Assembly (NCBI GenBank): GCA_001247695.2
Contig: LGRX02030200.1
Coordinates: 1-56,250 of the forward strand
Origin: Cymbomonas tetramitiformis
Taxonomy: Eukaryota; Chlorophyta; Pyramimonadophyceae; Pyramimonadales; Pyramimonadaceae
Reading direction: 5' to 3'
Length of the DNA: 56,250 nt
The translations under genes were made by a program, and so were the position numbers. Under the pieces are notes generated by a model. It was given only the letters and a program-made list of their open reading frames with translations, ran no database searches and was not told the origin of the DNA. Every line of letters starts with the position of its first letter. The stretch's first letter is position 1. Below are positions 19,591-30,755 of the stretch, in pieces.

Positions 19591-22118
19591 TTTGGCAAGG
19601 GAAGGAGCAGGCAGTGTCAGGCAGTATATTGGATAATACTGGTGTGCTGTGGGGCACTTCTGTTCCTCTGCTGTGGTTTTCAGTCGTTTTGGATTCATGC
19701 CGGTGACAAACGGGATACAACCTTCTGTTTGTTTGGCGCGCTTCTTCGTGGTCACATCGTAGCATACCACCTGCTATTCGACGCCGCCGAGCTATTTAGT
19801 GTGGGTGGGCGGCGGGGACTGATGGACATATATTTCAACATGAACTGGTATTGCTTTCATGCTTATCATCAGATGTGCTTAACCAGTTGCAGGCTATTGA
19901 ATATGCAGAATAGTTTCGATTTCCACATGATTTCAATTTGGTATGCATCCCGCGAGAATAGCAACGCATGCCCACTCGATTGCTCCAGTAATAACACAAC
20001 GTGTTTAGATATTTGCTATAGGTAGATCTGATGGACGGCTCGCCAACGACTGCACCTCTCCGGGTGAAAATATCGGCTCTAATTTTTGCATATGATTTGC
20101 GATGATATTACGTATATTTTTATGAGCGTTATTTTTGCGTTATGCGAGTGGGCTTGAGTCTAGGACAGTATGCCGTCGCGCGGCAATCTGACGAGTCGCT
20201 CTACAGTGAATCCCATAATCCTCAGCCTGGAGTCTCTTCTGAAGCAAACGATAAAGGATCTACCGTTGCCCTTCCCGCCACTGCAACTTCTTCCTCTTCA
20301 CCCGAGTTCGCTAAAAAATAGGCAACAGTGACCGTCGGAGCGCGCTTTATTTTTTTTGCACGAGGCGGAGCACTTGAGCCGACCTGCACTTTATTGCCCA
20401 ACATGGTATCGATTAATCAATTTTGACACACGTTGTGTCGTTCACTTTTGAATACATTGATCAGTATCAATAGGTGTTTCAAGGGTATCGATCAATGTCG
20501 ATAGGTCCTAGGGGGTATCGATCGATCCCGAATATGTAGTAATTCGTATCAATCAATATTCGATATTTTGATATGTACACATTTTCTATCGATCAATAAC
20601 ATTATTTCGATTAATCGATGCTATCGAAAATATTGTACATCGATACTACTCCTTGCTCCTTGGAAACACGAGTGAGAACCGCTTTTTGGGGGACGTATGC
20701 GGGATTTGGGAGAATGCAAAAAGGATAAAGACCATCATTTCGGTGAACTTTATTCGAACGAATATATATCGTGCGCAATCGCTTCCCTTGCGCCCGTGAC
20801 CTCAAGGGAAGTGCATGACTGATTTGTATTTTGGGCGGAAATACCCAAAGAACGGATGCCGACTAAGAATACAAAGTGCATCTTTAAACATTCACCTCTA
20901 TGGGAATGGGAGATTCGCGTTGCATCCGCACTAATATATATATATATATATATATATGAAAGGTGGTCGAAATGTCCGGTGCAGCACTCAGCCCGTGACT
21001 CGCAAAGTAGAATCATAATGCTAGAGAACCGATTTTTTAGGATCCCAACATAGATCTTGCACATACTGTAGCTCAAGACATCAGGCGGAAAGTAGAGTGC
21101 GAAATATGAATATGCTCAGTGAGGCAGAGTTGAGGGCGTTGATAGACGGTATTGCACATACTTCAAGTATACATATCGCAATACTATCGCGGCAGAAAAG
21201 AGCAGTATGTACCTTTCCGTCGCAAACTACATTTTACTTTCTGAAAGCGATTCTGAAAACGCCAAAAGCATCGGAGCGAGGAAATGGCATTCGAGCGTGA
21301 TCTAACGGTGCATCTGAATTATTTGGCGATGACAGGTTACATGCACGGCTGTCGTACGGCGTTTTTGTGCCAATGTTCATTTACCTTATACAACTTTTTG
21401 TAGTACAGTATAATTCTGCGTCACGATAGTGTCACAATGACTGGAAAATCGTTATCGTCACCGTTGAATTTGCAATATGACAAACATAAAACCAATTTCC
21501 ACCATCGGATTCGTCTGATGACTTTGGGTAACGCTAAAACGGTACTGACCACCTTACACGTGTACATGGCGTGAGCTGGCACTTACGGGTTCTGCGGGAT
21601 AGGTCAAGCTTCGCGCGCCGCGTCGAATGGTGGGGAGGGTTTTTTCTGGGTCCCATCTAATAGTAGTGTAGAGCGGAACCCTAGGTTTAGGGAGGACTGG
21701 TCAACAGTCGGGAATTGGTCAAGAATGGGCGCAGCATCCGAGAAGATGCTCCCCATGAATATTTCTAAGTGAGCATATTTTATAGAAATATAACACATAC
21801 CCCTCAGGTGTATCACTCTGCACTATGTGTCGTGGAGGACAACCTTGTCGTGCCTCTCAGGGTTCGGCAAGATGCTCTCGTGCTTGATTGCCGCAACGGT
21901 CAACCACGAGGGGATCATCATGATGGGGATTTCGGGCTTCGAAAAGGTGGACAACATATATGTAATATGTATATTACGTACGTGCTTGCCAGCCAGTCGA
22001 CTGCACGCCGTGAGCGCGACTCTTCCAGTCACGCTCCCGGTCATGCGGGCATGACTACGGTCATCCCGGGTTGAAAGCCTTCAAGGAGATGCACCGGATG
22101 TCATCCCCTTAAAGGCCT

Positions 22119-22260
22119 GCGACATGTAGCCCTGAGCACGTTTTGCGTTTTTTTGCCCATTTTTCCTTTTCTTTTTTCGCACAAAGTCCCCTATTTTTCG
22201 CGTATCTTTCGCACGAATTTCGTGGGCACGTATAACATACCGAAATTTCGCAATTATTTC
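22119..22260 (+). repeat. Dispersed repeat with TTTCGC-rich tract, copy A
   Basis: It carries GACATGTAGCCCTGAGCACG followed by a T- and TTTCGC-rich run. The reverse complement of 23000-23062 carries the same core (GACATGTCGC in opposite arrangement, then AGCCCTGAGCACGTTTT). A third TTTCGCG-rich block lies at about 29495-29600. Confidence 0.6.
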
Positions 22261-22879
22261 GTTTTTATACGAAGGCTTAATGCAATACCTGCAGTGTTTG
22301 CAGTACCGCTTCAGCATGATCATGCTCTACGTAGTGCTCATGCAATACATATGCATTTTCAACATTCCGTGTTCGCACAATCACAAATTCACAATATCAC
22401 AACTTCACAAGTGTGCCCATGCTGATTATATTATCTTAGAGTCAAATTGCACATGTTTATGCTACAACACTACAGGTTTGCCCTTTAAACGCCGAAAACG
22501 GGCAGTGAGCTTCAACTCGTTCACACTGCTGGCTTCGGCTGGTTGCTCGTGCTGGTCCGTGTCGGGGTAGGTTCGGTCTGGAGGAGTTGAATGGTCGCCA
22601 GCTCCGCGTCACTGTCGCTGCCCGTGTCGACGATGGCTCGCCTGCGCCTGACTCAGGGTCCGTCATTTAGGTCTACGCCAAGGCTTAGCCCCAAGAACTG
22701 ATCCTCATCCTGATCCATGCTTGAAGCTCGATGCCTTATTAGAACCGAAGAGTGGAAGACCGCCACAAGAACACGATTTGACAAGGCGACTAGGCGACGG
22801 AGGGGCAAATCTTGGCCAAGGAAGGCGCGAGTTCCAGCGTTCGAACATTTGAATGATAATTCAGTCTCGTGGCATACGT

Positions 22880-23062
22880 GACACAGAATCGAGGGGCGAA
22901 TTTTCGAAAAATCGGCGCAAAATATGCGAAATCCCACCCCCCCTCCTTGCTTCCCATTTTTCGCAAATTCCCCCCCTATTTTCGCGAAATTTTCGCATTT
23001 CGCAAACCCTCCTATTTTTCGCAAAAAATTTCGCGAAAAACGTGCTCAGGGCTAGCGACATG
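22880..23062 (-). repeat. Dispersed repeat with TTTCGC-rich tract, copy B (inverted)
   Basis: This is the inverted relative of 22119-22260, sharing AGCCCTGAGCACGTTTT on the minus strand and a run of TTTTCGCG and TTTCGCAAA words. The skew (C-runs and TTTCGC on one strand) is striking. Function is unknown. Confidence 0.6.
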
Positions 23063-23719
23063 GCGAGCGCTTCTTGCCGAAACTCGTGAAATATATGGTA
23101 TGCGTGTAGGGAGCATGAGAGTGCAAATGAGGAAACACGATGGAAGAATTGCCACCCCAAAATGTCTTTCCGCGAGTCGGTTGAAGAATGAACCGCAAAA
23201 TCTTACCGCGTCTAAAGACGCCTTGCGCTGTCAAACTGCGAGTTTTGGGTGTACTTGAGTCATGCGTAAAGTTGACGCATGATCGTATAGTCGCGTTCAG
23301 AAGCGTTCAGAAGGCATCAGTAACACTGCTGCTTTTTGCTGCCGCCGCAATATTTTTAAGTTCACTGTGAAATGTTTTGCGTTTCAAAGGTTCAGCATAG
23401 TATTGTTGAGATTGTGACATCTGAATCGTGATTATGTATGCGTCCGATGAAAAAGTTCGATCCGAATACGGTTCGATCAAATGTATTTGTGACACGAATA
23501 TTCTTAAACGATTCGATTATATCCAGCTTAGATGGTCAGCCCGATGAGAATGTTCATTACACTCAGATTACGTTGTATGTCGTGTGGGCCCGGCGTCTTG
23601 TAGGGTACACACCTGACGAATGGGGGGGGGAGTGCGCCGAGGAGCATGACGGTGAACGCATAGAAAGTAAGTCAACGTGGGAGGAGGCTGATGTGTGTGG
23701 TTTGCGGTGGGAGATACAG

Positions 23720-26084
23720 ACGGTGACATTGGAGTTTCCGGGGCGGAGGCGTTGGCAGCGGCGCTTTGTGACGATGGGTGTAATCTGCGCGTGCTTAACC
23801 TCGAATGTATGTGGCCGAATGTTGCTTGTATCGTGATGGGCACTGTAGGAAACTAGGGGAAAGAGAAGATTGCATGCGGGCTTGATCGGCAATGTGGAGC
23901 GCGCATGCCTCCGAGATGGTGGGCTAGAGGCACTTGCAGTGGCGCCTAAAGATTCCGTCTGCGAGCTAAGCACGCTTTTGCCTCTTTGGGTTGTTCCTGA
24001 AGAATGTATGCAAAGGAAGGTATGATGGTCTTGATGGAAGATGCAGAGCCAAGGTAGGGTTGAGTGTATGCAGAGGAGGTTGATGCTTGTGATATGGGGT
24101 GTGGACAAAGGGATATACAGGCTTTGGAATTGGAGATGTTGGGGTGGAGGCAGTGGCAAAAGCCATTCGACATATGAACTGTAAAGTGCACACACTCAAG
24201 CTCTTCATCGACGTTCACTCAGATGAAGTTCACTCAGATATGGATGAAGATGAAGCTGAAGATGAAGTAGAGGGCCCATGTGGCGCATTGGCGGAGGCAC
24301 TTTCGGATGTGAACTGCAAGCTGCGCACGCTTTGCCTCACCGGTGAGTACAACCGGCGGGATCACCTGCGGGAGTTTTAGGAGCGTGATCGTGCAAACAG
24401 CCTGTATGCAAGGGGAATAAAGGCCACCGGGGGCATGGGCGAGAGCTGCATACGGGTGCAAAGCGGTTTTGTGCGGGAGTTGCAGTTTTCGAAGGCGATG
24501 ACGATAACGATCAGAGATGGGCGGAAGAGTTTGTGGTGAATTTGACTGTAGCACTTCGATCTGCCAACTGCGGGTTGCGCTCTCTTAACATTGTAGGTAC
24601 GTACACGGTGGGTGTGTTTGAGGGCTGAGAAGGGGAGTGGTTGCATGTATGTGAGAGGAGAGTGTGTTCATGTTTGTGAGGTTGCGAGTGGTTGCATGCG
24701 TGTGAGGGGGAGAGTGGTTGCGTGCATGTGAGGGGGAGTGGTTGCGTGTATGTCGGGGGAGTGCGTGCATGTATGTGAGGGTGGGAGTGTGGCTTATCCT
24801 TGGACCGATTTCTTTGGCATCACATAACCATAGAGGATCGGCTGCACTATGTATCCTCACCAGGGATCAAAGCATGGGAGTGTGTGCATGCGTGTGAGGG
24901 GGAGAGTGGGTGCATGTGTGTGCGGGGGGAGTGTTTACATGTATGTGAGAGGAGAGTGGGTGCGTGTATGTGAGGGTGGGAGAGTGGGTATAATTATGTA
25001 TGTGAAAGAGGGCGGGCTTGGTGGATGATGAGCACGATGATTGTGGTTATTGGTATGGGATGAATGTGCAGGCATCAAACTAGGAGACCGTGCAGCACAG
25101 TAGATGGCGAATACACTAATACATTCCAATTATTGCAAGTTGCGCACGCTTAGCCTTAACGGTAAGTGGGAGGGGTGCATGTTGAGTTACCGGGTAGTAT
25201 GTGCAAATAGATTGGAACGCGGGCTTGATGGATTGGATGATGATGATGAATGCCATGTGGAAAGATGGCATGATAACCATGTTGATGTGTGCCGTGTGCG
25301 GTGAGGGCGAAATGCAGGCGATAACATTAGTGACTCTGGGATCGAGTATCTCGCGATGGCGCTTCAGCATGCCAACTGCAAGTTGCGCACACTTTGCTTG
25401 ATAAGTAAGTGTCCGAGGGGTGCATGAGAGAATTCTGAGGGGTACTTGAGAGGACTATAAGGGTAGCAGGTGTGAGGGACCTTGATGGAGGGTGCATGAA
25501 GACCGGGTTTGGATGCATGGGAGGGAGGGCAATGATGTATACGATGCGTGGCGCCTGGTGCTGTAGGTGATGGTGGAGTTCAAGATGGGCATACGTTCTT
25601 GGCAAGTGCACTGCGAAATTCCAACTGCAAGTTGCATACACTTCACTATGGAGGTAAGTGTAAAATGGATGCATGTGAAGGTATAGGGGAAGACAGGTGA
25701 AAGGAAACCTGATTGGTGATGACATGGAGTTAGAGCAGAGTGTATTAGGATGAGACTGATGTGGTCGATGTGCATGGCGGCTTGCCCCGCTAGCGATCGC
25801 ACTTTTGAAGTTGTGATGGTGATCGGGTCATTCCACGGCAATGGTTTGACGAGTAATGGTTGTCATCTAGATAGCTTGGCATTGCCGCCTTGTTTTGGAA
25901 CCCAAAGTATTCCAACGTCCGCTGCTGCATGCACCATGCACAATCCCCGGAATATTGGAAGTGGCATTTGATGGCTATGTGGTGGGAGATGCAGGCCGGT
26001 ATGCTGGATGTTACCATGCGATGTTTGCACTTTCGACAGCGATTGGCGATGCTCAATGCCACCTGCACACACTTCACCTCCATC
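23720..26084 (+). CDS. Leucine-rich-repeat protein, one LRR per exon (partial, possibly pseudogene)
   Basis: Six exons are supported by conserved boundaries: 23720-23806, 24121-24342 (two LRRs), 24495-24596, 25318-25404, 25567-25653 and 25995-26084. A seventh, 25072-25161, has an in-frame TAG (25101-25103). Single exons are 87, 90 or 102 nt, and all introns are phase 1 (AG before GC, GT or AC; donors GTATGT, GTGAGT, GTACGT, GTAAGT). The last donor is GCAAGT. Each exon reads like DNISDSGIEYLAMALQHANC then KLRTLCL, the ribonuclease-inhibitor LRR pattern typical of protein-protein recognition domains. The N-terminal effector domain and the C-terminus are not seen. A degenerate repeat is visible near 23910-23980. 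The stop suggests a pseudogene, or an exon that is skipped. Confidence 0.7.
24600..24995 (+). repeat. Intronic GTGTGAGGGGGAGAG minisatellite
   Basis: An LRR intron is filled with variants of GTGCATGTGTGAGGGGGAGAG, interrupted by the dispersed repeat at 24787-24869. Confidence 0.75.
24787..24869 (+). repeat. 83-bp dispersed repeat, copy 1
   Basis: It contains GTGTGGCTTATCCTTGGACC, then ATCGGCTGCACTATGTA, and ends CACCAGGGATCA. The reverse complement of 54990-55073 matches it with a handful of substitutions. Both copies lie in introns of host genes. Confidence 0.85.
25072..25161 (+). pseudogene. LRR exon with in-frame stop
   Basis: This 90-nt phase-1 exon lies between a TGCAG acceptor and a GTAAGT donor and encodes GIKLGDRAAQ, a TAG, then the LRR tail YCKLRTLSLNG. 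It is otherwise identical in design to its neighbours. Either the gene is decayed or this exon is left out of the mRNA. Confidence 0.65.
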
Positions 26085-26162
26085 GCAAGTCTGGGATGCT
26101 GGTGCATGTGGGGTACAAGGGAAAGTCGATGCACAGTTGCACACAATTATCTGTTACCCATC

Positions 26163-26794
26163 TGTTGGCTATAGCCAACATTAGGGCCCCTTATGTTGGC
26201 TGGAGCCAACATAAGCCTTGCTGACAATGCCGGGAGCTGTCGGTACCGGATTGTACATTTTATTAGCTCAAAATGACGGCGGGGATGTTCTCTTTCACAC
26301 ATGCGTTAACAACATTGGGACGCTCGAAGTCATCTGCGAGAATTTGGGTTACTATTCAAGAGAATATGAAAATCTGCGGAATTTCCAAGGAATTTTGGGT
26401 GTTTACATACCCATGTTACTTCGATCGATATTTTGAGGGTCAAGATGAACTCGGATGAAAGTTTTGACAAGACACTGCAGAAAGAGCAGCTCGAGATCTT
26501 GACAACATAGGTGTTCGATTTTTCAATGCCCTTCTCATGCCGCTCACATTGCACAAATTTCTTATGTTGGCTGCAGCCAACATAAGGAGCATTTTGTATT
26601 TTCGCGATCATAACCCAACTCTAGGGCACAATTATGCAAGCCCCCATGGGTGTAAGAAGGTATACCACGTATTGACAATTTTCAAAAGGTCTAGTAGCCC
26701 TTCAAACAACGTTGCTTTGGAGCAATATGTATCATTAACCATGAGTAATATGCTTCGGAACTTTGGGTTTTATGTTGGCTGCAGCCAACATAAA
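26163..26794. repeat. Four palindromes around TTGGCTGCAGCCAA
   Basis: The palindromes lie at 26163-26180 (TGTTGGCTATAGCCAACA), 26191-26214 (centre TGGA), 26561-26586 and 26769-26794. The last two are perfect 26-bp palindromes with core ATGTTGGCTGCAGCCAACAT and different outer bases that still pair. Compensating outer bases suggest that the pairing, not just the sequence, has been kept. Confidence 0.85.
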
Positions 26795-27807
26795 GATGGG
26801 TAAGAGACACAATACATGGTGTGAATGAGGCACGAATAGGTTAAAGATACACAAAGCTTGTCGTTGCTTGAGATGAGTGGTGTATGCGGGAGGTTCAGTG
26901 TGCCCAGATGAACTTGGTGGACATGATCCAGCGACGGCTATGGAACAGATTCTTGAAGGATCAAGATTCGATATTGAGATCAAGCGAGCAAGCCTGTGCA
27001 TAAAGCGTACTCACGGACGATAGAATGTAACGACGTGGTTGCAGAACCACTTTCATAAAGTGGAGTTTCTACACTTGTATTGGCGCTGCTCGCCACAACA
27101 TATCAAACTCGGAGACCTTTTATGCTTGCTGATCATTTCCAAAACAGCCCAGTTTGATTTCGAACCCAATTTCACAGTGAATCCCGTGACTGGTGGAGAG
27201 AGCTTCCATTATGCATTATTGGTGCATGGCCTATTTTGATTCTGAAAAACTTCCACGCCTATTTGCCGACGCCAAGTGAGCTTCAAGAGAGAGGCAAATT
27301 GTTCCCACAAAGGGCACGGTTGCAACTCCGGTGTTGGCGTCTCACGAGGTCCGACCCACTTAAGGTTGTGTTACATGTTTCGAATCAGGAAATCGTTGGT
27401 TGAACGTATGACGGTAACCGGCATCATGACATCATCTAAATGGGATCCCATATAGCTTTCGGGCAGAGAGTCAGTATTCCCATTGGTGCTGGTCCAAGAG
27501 CACAGGGAAACGGGAAGTGCATGCTTTCTTTTCTGCATTTTGCTTGATATTAGTAATTGGGTTACACCAGGCTGCCCACACTTTGCTCATGGGGGTGGGT
27601 GGGGCGGTATGCACATCACATCTCGGAGTCGGGGGAGGGATGGAAGCCCACACAGGCGAAATCGGGGATTCGATACCCCACGACCTGGCGAATCTGGAGG
27701 GGGGTCGGACCCCAAATACCCGACAATCAGATATATCGCTCATCACCCACCTTCGGTTCAGCGCTCATCATCAGACCTCCGTCGATCGGCACTCGTCTGC
27801 GCTCAGC

Positions 27808-27930
27808 ACTCGGCACCCATAACCGCCACGCTCAGCGCTCATCAACAACGACACTCTTCTACGCTCGGAACTCGGCACCCATAACCGCCACGCTCAGCAG
27901 CGCTCATCAAAATCACGGGTACGTCGAGTC
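27808..27930 (+). repeat. 62-bp tandem duplication
   Basis: CGGCACCCATAACCGCCACG followed by CTCAGC...GCTCATCAA occurs twice, 62 bases apart (27811 and 27873). Confidence 0.7.
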
Positions 27931-28805
27931 ATTCCGTCACACCATATGTCGTCTCTCCACATTCTGCATCACTTGAATCATATCACCGACAGCTCGACAC
28001 ACACACTACCGATACTTGATATCTTAAATTTTGATATCTCCTTATCGTTTTTTACCCTCTATAGAGGGTAAACATTTTTCGAGCTCTTTCTATGACGCAC
28101 CGCACGCGCGCTACTGATCGGAGTCATGCATACGATAGCTCATATGAACCACCGAGACCCTAATTTTCTTTCGTTATGTCGGCGAGAGATAACATCCACG
28201 TCTCAAGCTTCAAAATGCACGAAGACTGACTTGAAAACACGCCAAAAAACACCCGAAATTCGAGGGTGTGGCGGGTAAAGTCCGCATTTTGTGTTTCGTG
28301 GAGATTTTGTAGCACCGCTTAAAATCTCGGGCGGGGCAGTCAGAAATAATTTATTTGGGTGTCCCAAAAGGTACTGAGAGTGCAAAGCCACCCATCGCTC
28401 CGGTCAAGTCGCCGATACTATTTAGTCAGCGCGCACCCCCCATCACAGTTTGGAGTCTGATTCGGGCTCACTTTGGAACTCAGCTCACGGGGGGCATACA
28501 TTTGGATGAGACAGTGCACCATGCCACTTAAACGATCAATTATAGTGCCCATGTGGACTCCCGCCGCATGGGCCCTTCATTATAGCTATTTCTGAGGCGT
28601 ACAAGGCGATGCGATATGGTATGCCATGGGTATGACACAATGGCATACGCATGCCATACATGGTATGACACGCCATTTGACCGCCGTATAGCCGCAAGAT
28701 GCGCATTAAATGGCGCCACACCCCAAATGTATGCTAAGACCCCCAAAATGAGCCAGGGTATGCATGACCCCCCACGTTTACGTCACGATTTCCGTAAGCT
28801 TAATT

Positions 28806-28885
28806 TGCCCGCTGCGGGACTCGAACCCACGTGCCCAAGCTTGGGTGCCCAGAAAACACACGGGAAACGAGCTAACCACTGTTTC
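28806..28885 (-). repeat. tRNA-like sequence (pseudo-tRNA or SINE head)
   Basis: On the minus strand a strong B-box/T arm (GTGGGTTCGAGTCCCGC), an AGTGGTTAGCTC D-loop within a GAAAC...GTTTC stem, and a CCCAAGCTTGGG variable-arm-like hairpin are present. The 3' acceptor AGCGGGCA has no matching 5' strand and the anticodon arm is irregular. It is therefore a tRNA-derived remnant, not a working gene. Confidence 0.55.
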
Positions 28886-30243
28886 GCGTTTCCTACCGCC
28901 CCCACCCACGCGTGGGTGGTATGCCTTTCCAGGATATATGTACCCGAACCTTGTCGAGACGTGAAATCTACACCGTTGACCGATCTGAAACCTTTAAGAT
29001 ATTTGACGGGTTATCAGTATAAAATATGAAATCGCATTTAATAAGCAGCCTGAGTATGACATAAATATCGCGACGCATGAACTGCTTCATCGCATATACG
29101 GCCTTTGCTTTTCTAATGCACGCATTGCTGGTAGTTCCCACACGTATTCACTTTGTCGAAATCGCTTTATGTGTTTTACGTGTGATACGGGATTATGCGC
29201 ATTCGATCGGGATTTTAATTATACTCGTATAGTGGTTCTTGCTACGTACCGACGTGCATTGATATCATTCGTAGTATCGTCATGTTGTGCGGGACGGATG
29301 CGGTTTACGTGTGAACAGGGCTCCAGCACGGAAGCGCGTATTCTCTAACGGTCGCTAAGCTCAGTAGGTGTGGAACGTCAAGACGTGTCTGTAGCGAAAG
29401 GAAGGTTCTAGAAGTTGGTAAGTATGGATCGTTTATTTCTTGCTAGCACCTTATCATTTGGCAAATATATCCCCATGGTACTTACCCTTTACCCATTTTT
29501 TGCGAAATTCTTTACGAAATCTGGGGGCCAGGGGTAGCGAAAAAGAAATTTCGCGAATGGAAGGGGGGGCTTCGCGCGAAAATATGGGTCAAAGCACCGC
29601 ACCGCACGAAAAAAGACGACAGGCGCCACAGGCCCCATACAGCCCCCACCCGCCTCAAATTTGAATCGTCGATCCAAACAAACAATTTTAGAATTCAATT
29701 CAGAATTTCAAATAGAGCGCCGCGGCATCTTCATGCAGACTACTGAATGAACAATATTTTAGGAGCAACGCCAAATGTAACCTCACACCTCTCAAGTATC
29801 AACAGGGGTTCTTCGCTCCACTATTGTACCCGTTTTATCCCTAATACTAACTATTATCGGCTGTGGATTTAGATATGGTGGACCTGACCTTGTCTTTGAC
29901 CCTCGATCTGAATACCCACCCTGAGACAACTACTGTTACAACGTGACACCATACTCATCGAGTTGGGTACATGTCGACGCCATAATATGAAAACTCGAAG
30001 AATAGTAAGCCATTTTCTTTCAATTAGCCAGCTATTTTCTTAAATTTCCATTGATGAACGCTTAAAACGGCGATAATTTCAGGAAAAATCGCCTGCGGCG
30101 CCAGCACCAAGGTTTCTTATTTCGGGAATTTTCTTAGCCGAAAAGGCCAGCCAGCCGTACTCATGGAGTTGGGTACCCCCAACGGCTAGTACGCTTTCTC
30201 AACGCCGGGTTTTCTTAAAAGTGAGTGATTACTGTAGGTGGTG

Positions 30244-30415
30244 TGCTGGAAATGACAGGCTGACCACCGAAAGTGTCACCTGTAATTCCCTATGGTAATC
30301 TGGGTGACTGTCACTCGTAGGTCTGAAACCCAGATCGCTTGATGCATCAAACCGAGCCAAACTTGATGCATCAATCACTCCAGTAGTTATGTATATTTCT
30401 TTTATGGCAATCACA
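30244..30415 (+). repeat. Stray LTR of the Gag-only retroelement family
   Basis: It begins TGCTGGAAATGACAGG, preceded by GTAGGTGGTG, exactly as the 3' LTRs of elements 2 and 3 are (GGTGGTG then TGCTGGAA). It contains GGTGACTGTCAC and ends about ATCACA, 172 bp long. It cuts the retropepsin frame of the neighbouring Ty3 element. No matching target duplication is visible, so it is probably one end of a deleted copy. Confidence 0.5.
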
Positions 30416-30755
30416 CTAGCCGTTCTAACTTGGCGTACGCGGTGGCGCCAGTGATCTTCACAGATCCATCCGCCAGGGTGACTCGCATCTCGGAACCGGC
30501 TCGTGTTGTGAGGCCACATCGCTTAGCGCTCTGCTCCGAGATGAAGTTGTCAGAGGCCCCCGAGTCAATCAACACCTTGACCGTGTGCCCTCTGAGGGTT
30601 GCGTAGAATACCAGTAGTAGCGGTCCTTCTTCGTCATGTGCCGCTGCGAGGGTACCCTCGATGTCGGTCTTCCACTGAACTCCCCCATCTGTGCGTATGC
30701 TTTTGCACTTGAGGTTGGGGAGGAGGTTGTCCGAGGCCTCGCGGCATTCTTCCAC
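30416..30755 (-). pseudogene. pro: Retropepsin (aspartic protease), C-terminally truncated
   Basis: The frame contains VKVLIDSGASDNFISEQ, the DSGA active-site motif of retroviral-type aspartic proteases with its flanking hydrophobic beta strand. A MRVTLADGSVKITG flap-like region follows. It would cleave the Gag-Pol precursor. It overlaps the preceding ORF in another frame, so a frameshift joins them. After AKLERL the sequence is replaced by the inserted LTR, which removes the rest of protease and all of RT. Confidence 0.85.

Larger units (their letters stand above)
19591..23719. other. Repeat-rich DNA, no gene recognised
   Basis: This is AT-rich and largely non-coding. It holds degenerate ATCGAT/ATCAAT repeats at about 20405-20650, a TA microsatellite at about 20932-20956, and two TTTCGC-rich blocks (about 22120-22260 and 22880-23060). 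A minus-strand stretch near 22600-22700 (IVDTGSDSDAELATIQLLQ) may be an exon fragment of unknown function. Confidence 0.5.
26085..30243. other. No gene recognised; palindromes, small repeats, a tRNA-like sequence
   Basis: AT-rich DNA follows the LRR exons. It holds four palindromes around TTGGCTGCAGCCAA (26163-26794), a 62-bp tandem duplication (27811-27930), a palindromic ATGGCATAC cluster (28610-28690), a tRNA-like segment (28806-28885), and a TTTCGCG-rich block (about 29495-29600). No frame shows a recognisable protein. Confidence 0.5.

Noticed and set aside
28806..28885. Functional long-variable-arm tRNA (Ser/Leu type)
   Set aside because: The 3' acceptor strand has no 5' partner and the anticodon arm is irregular, so it is recorded as a tRNA-like remnant.
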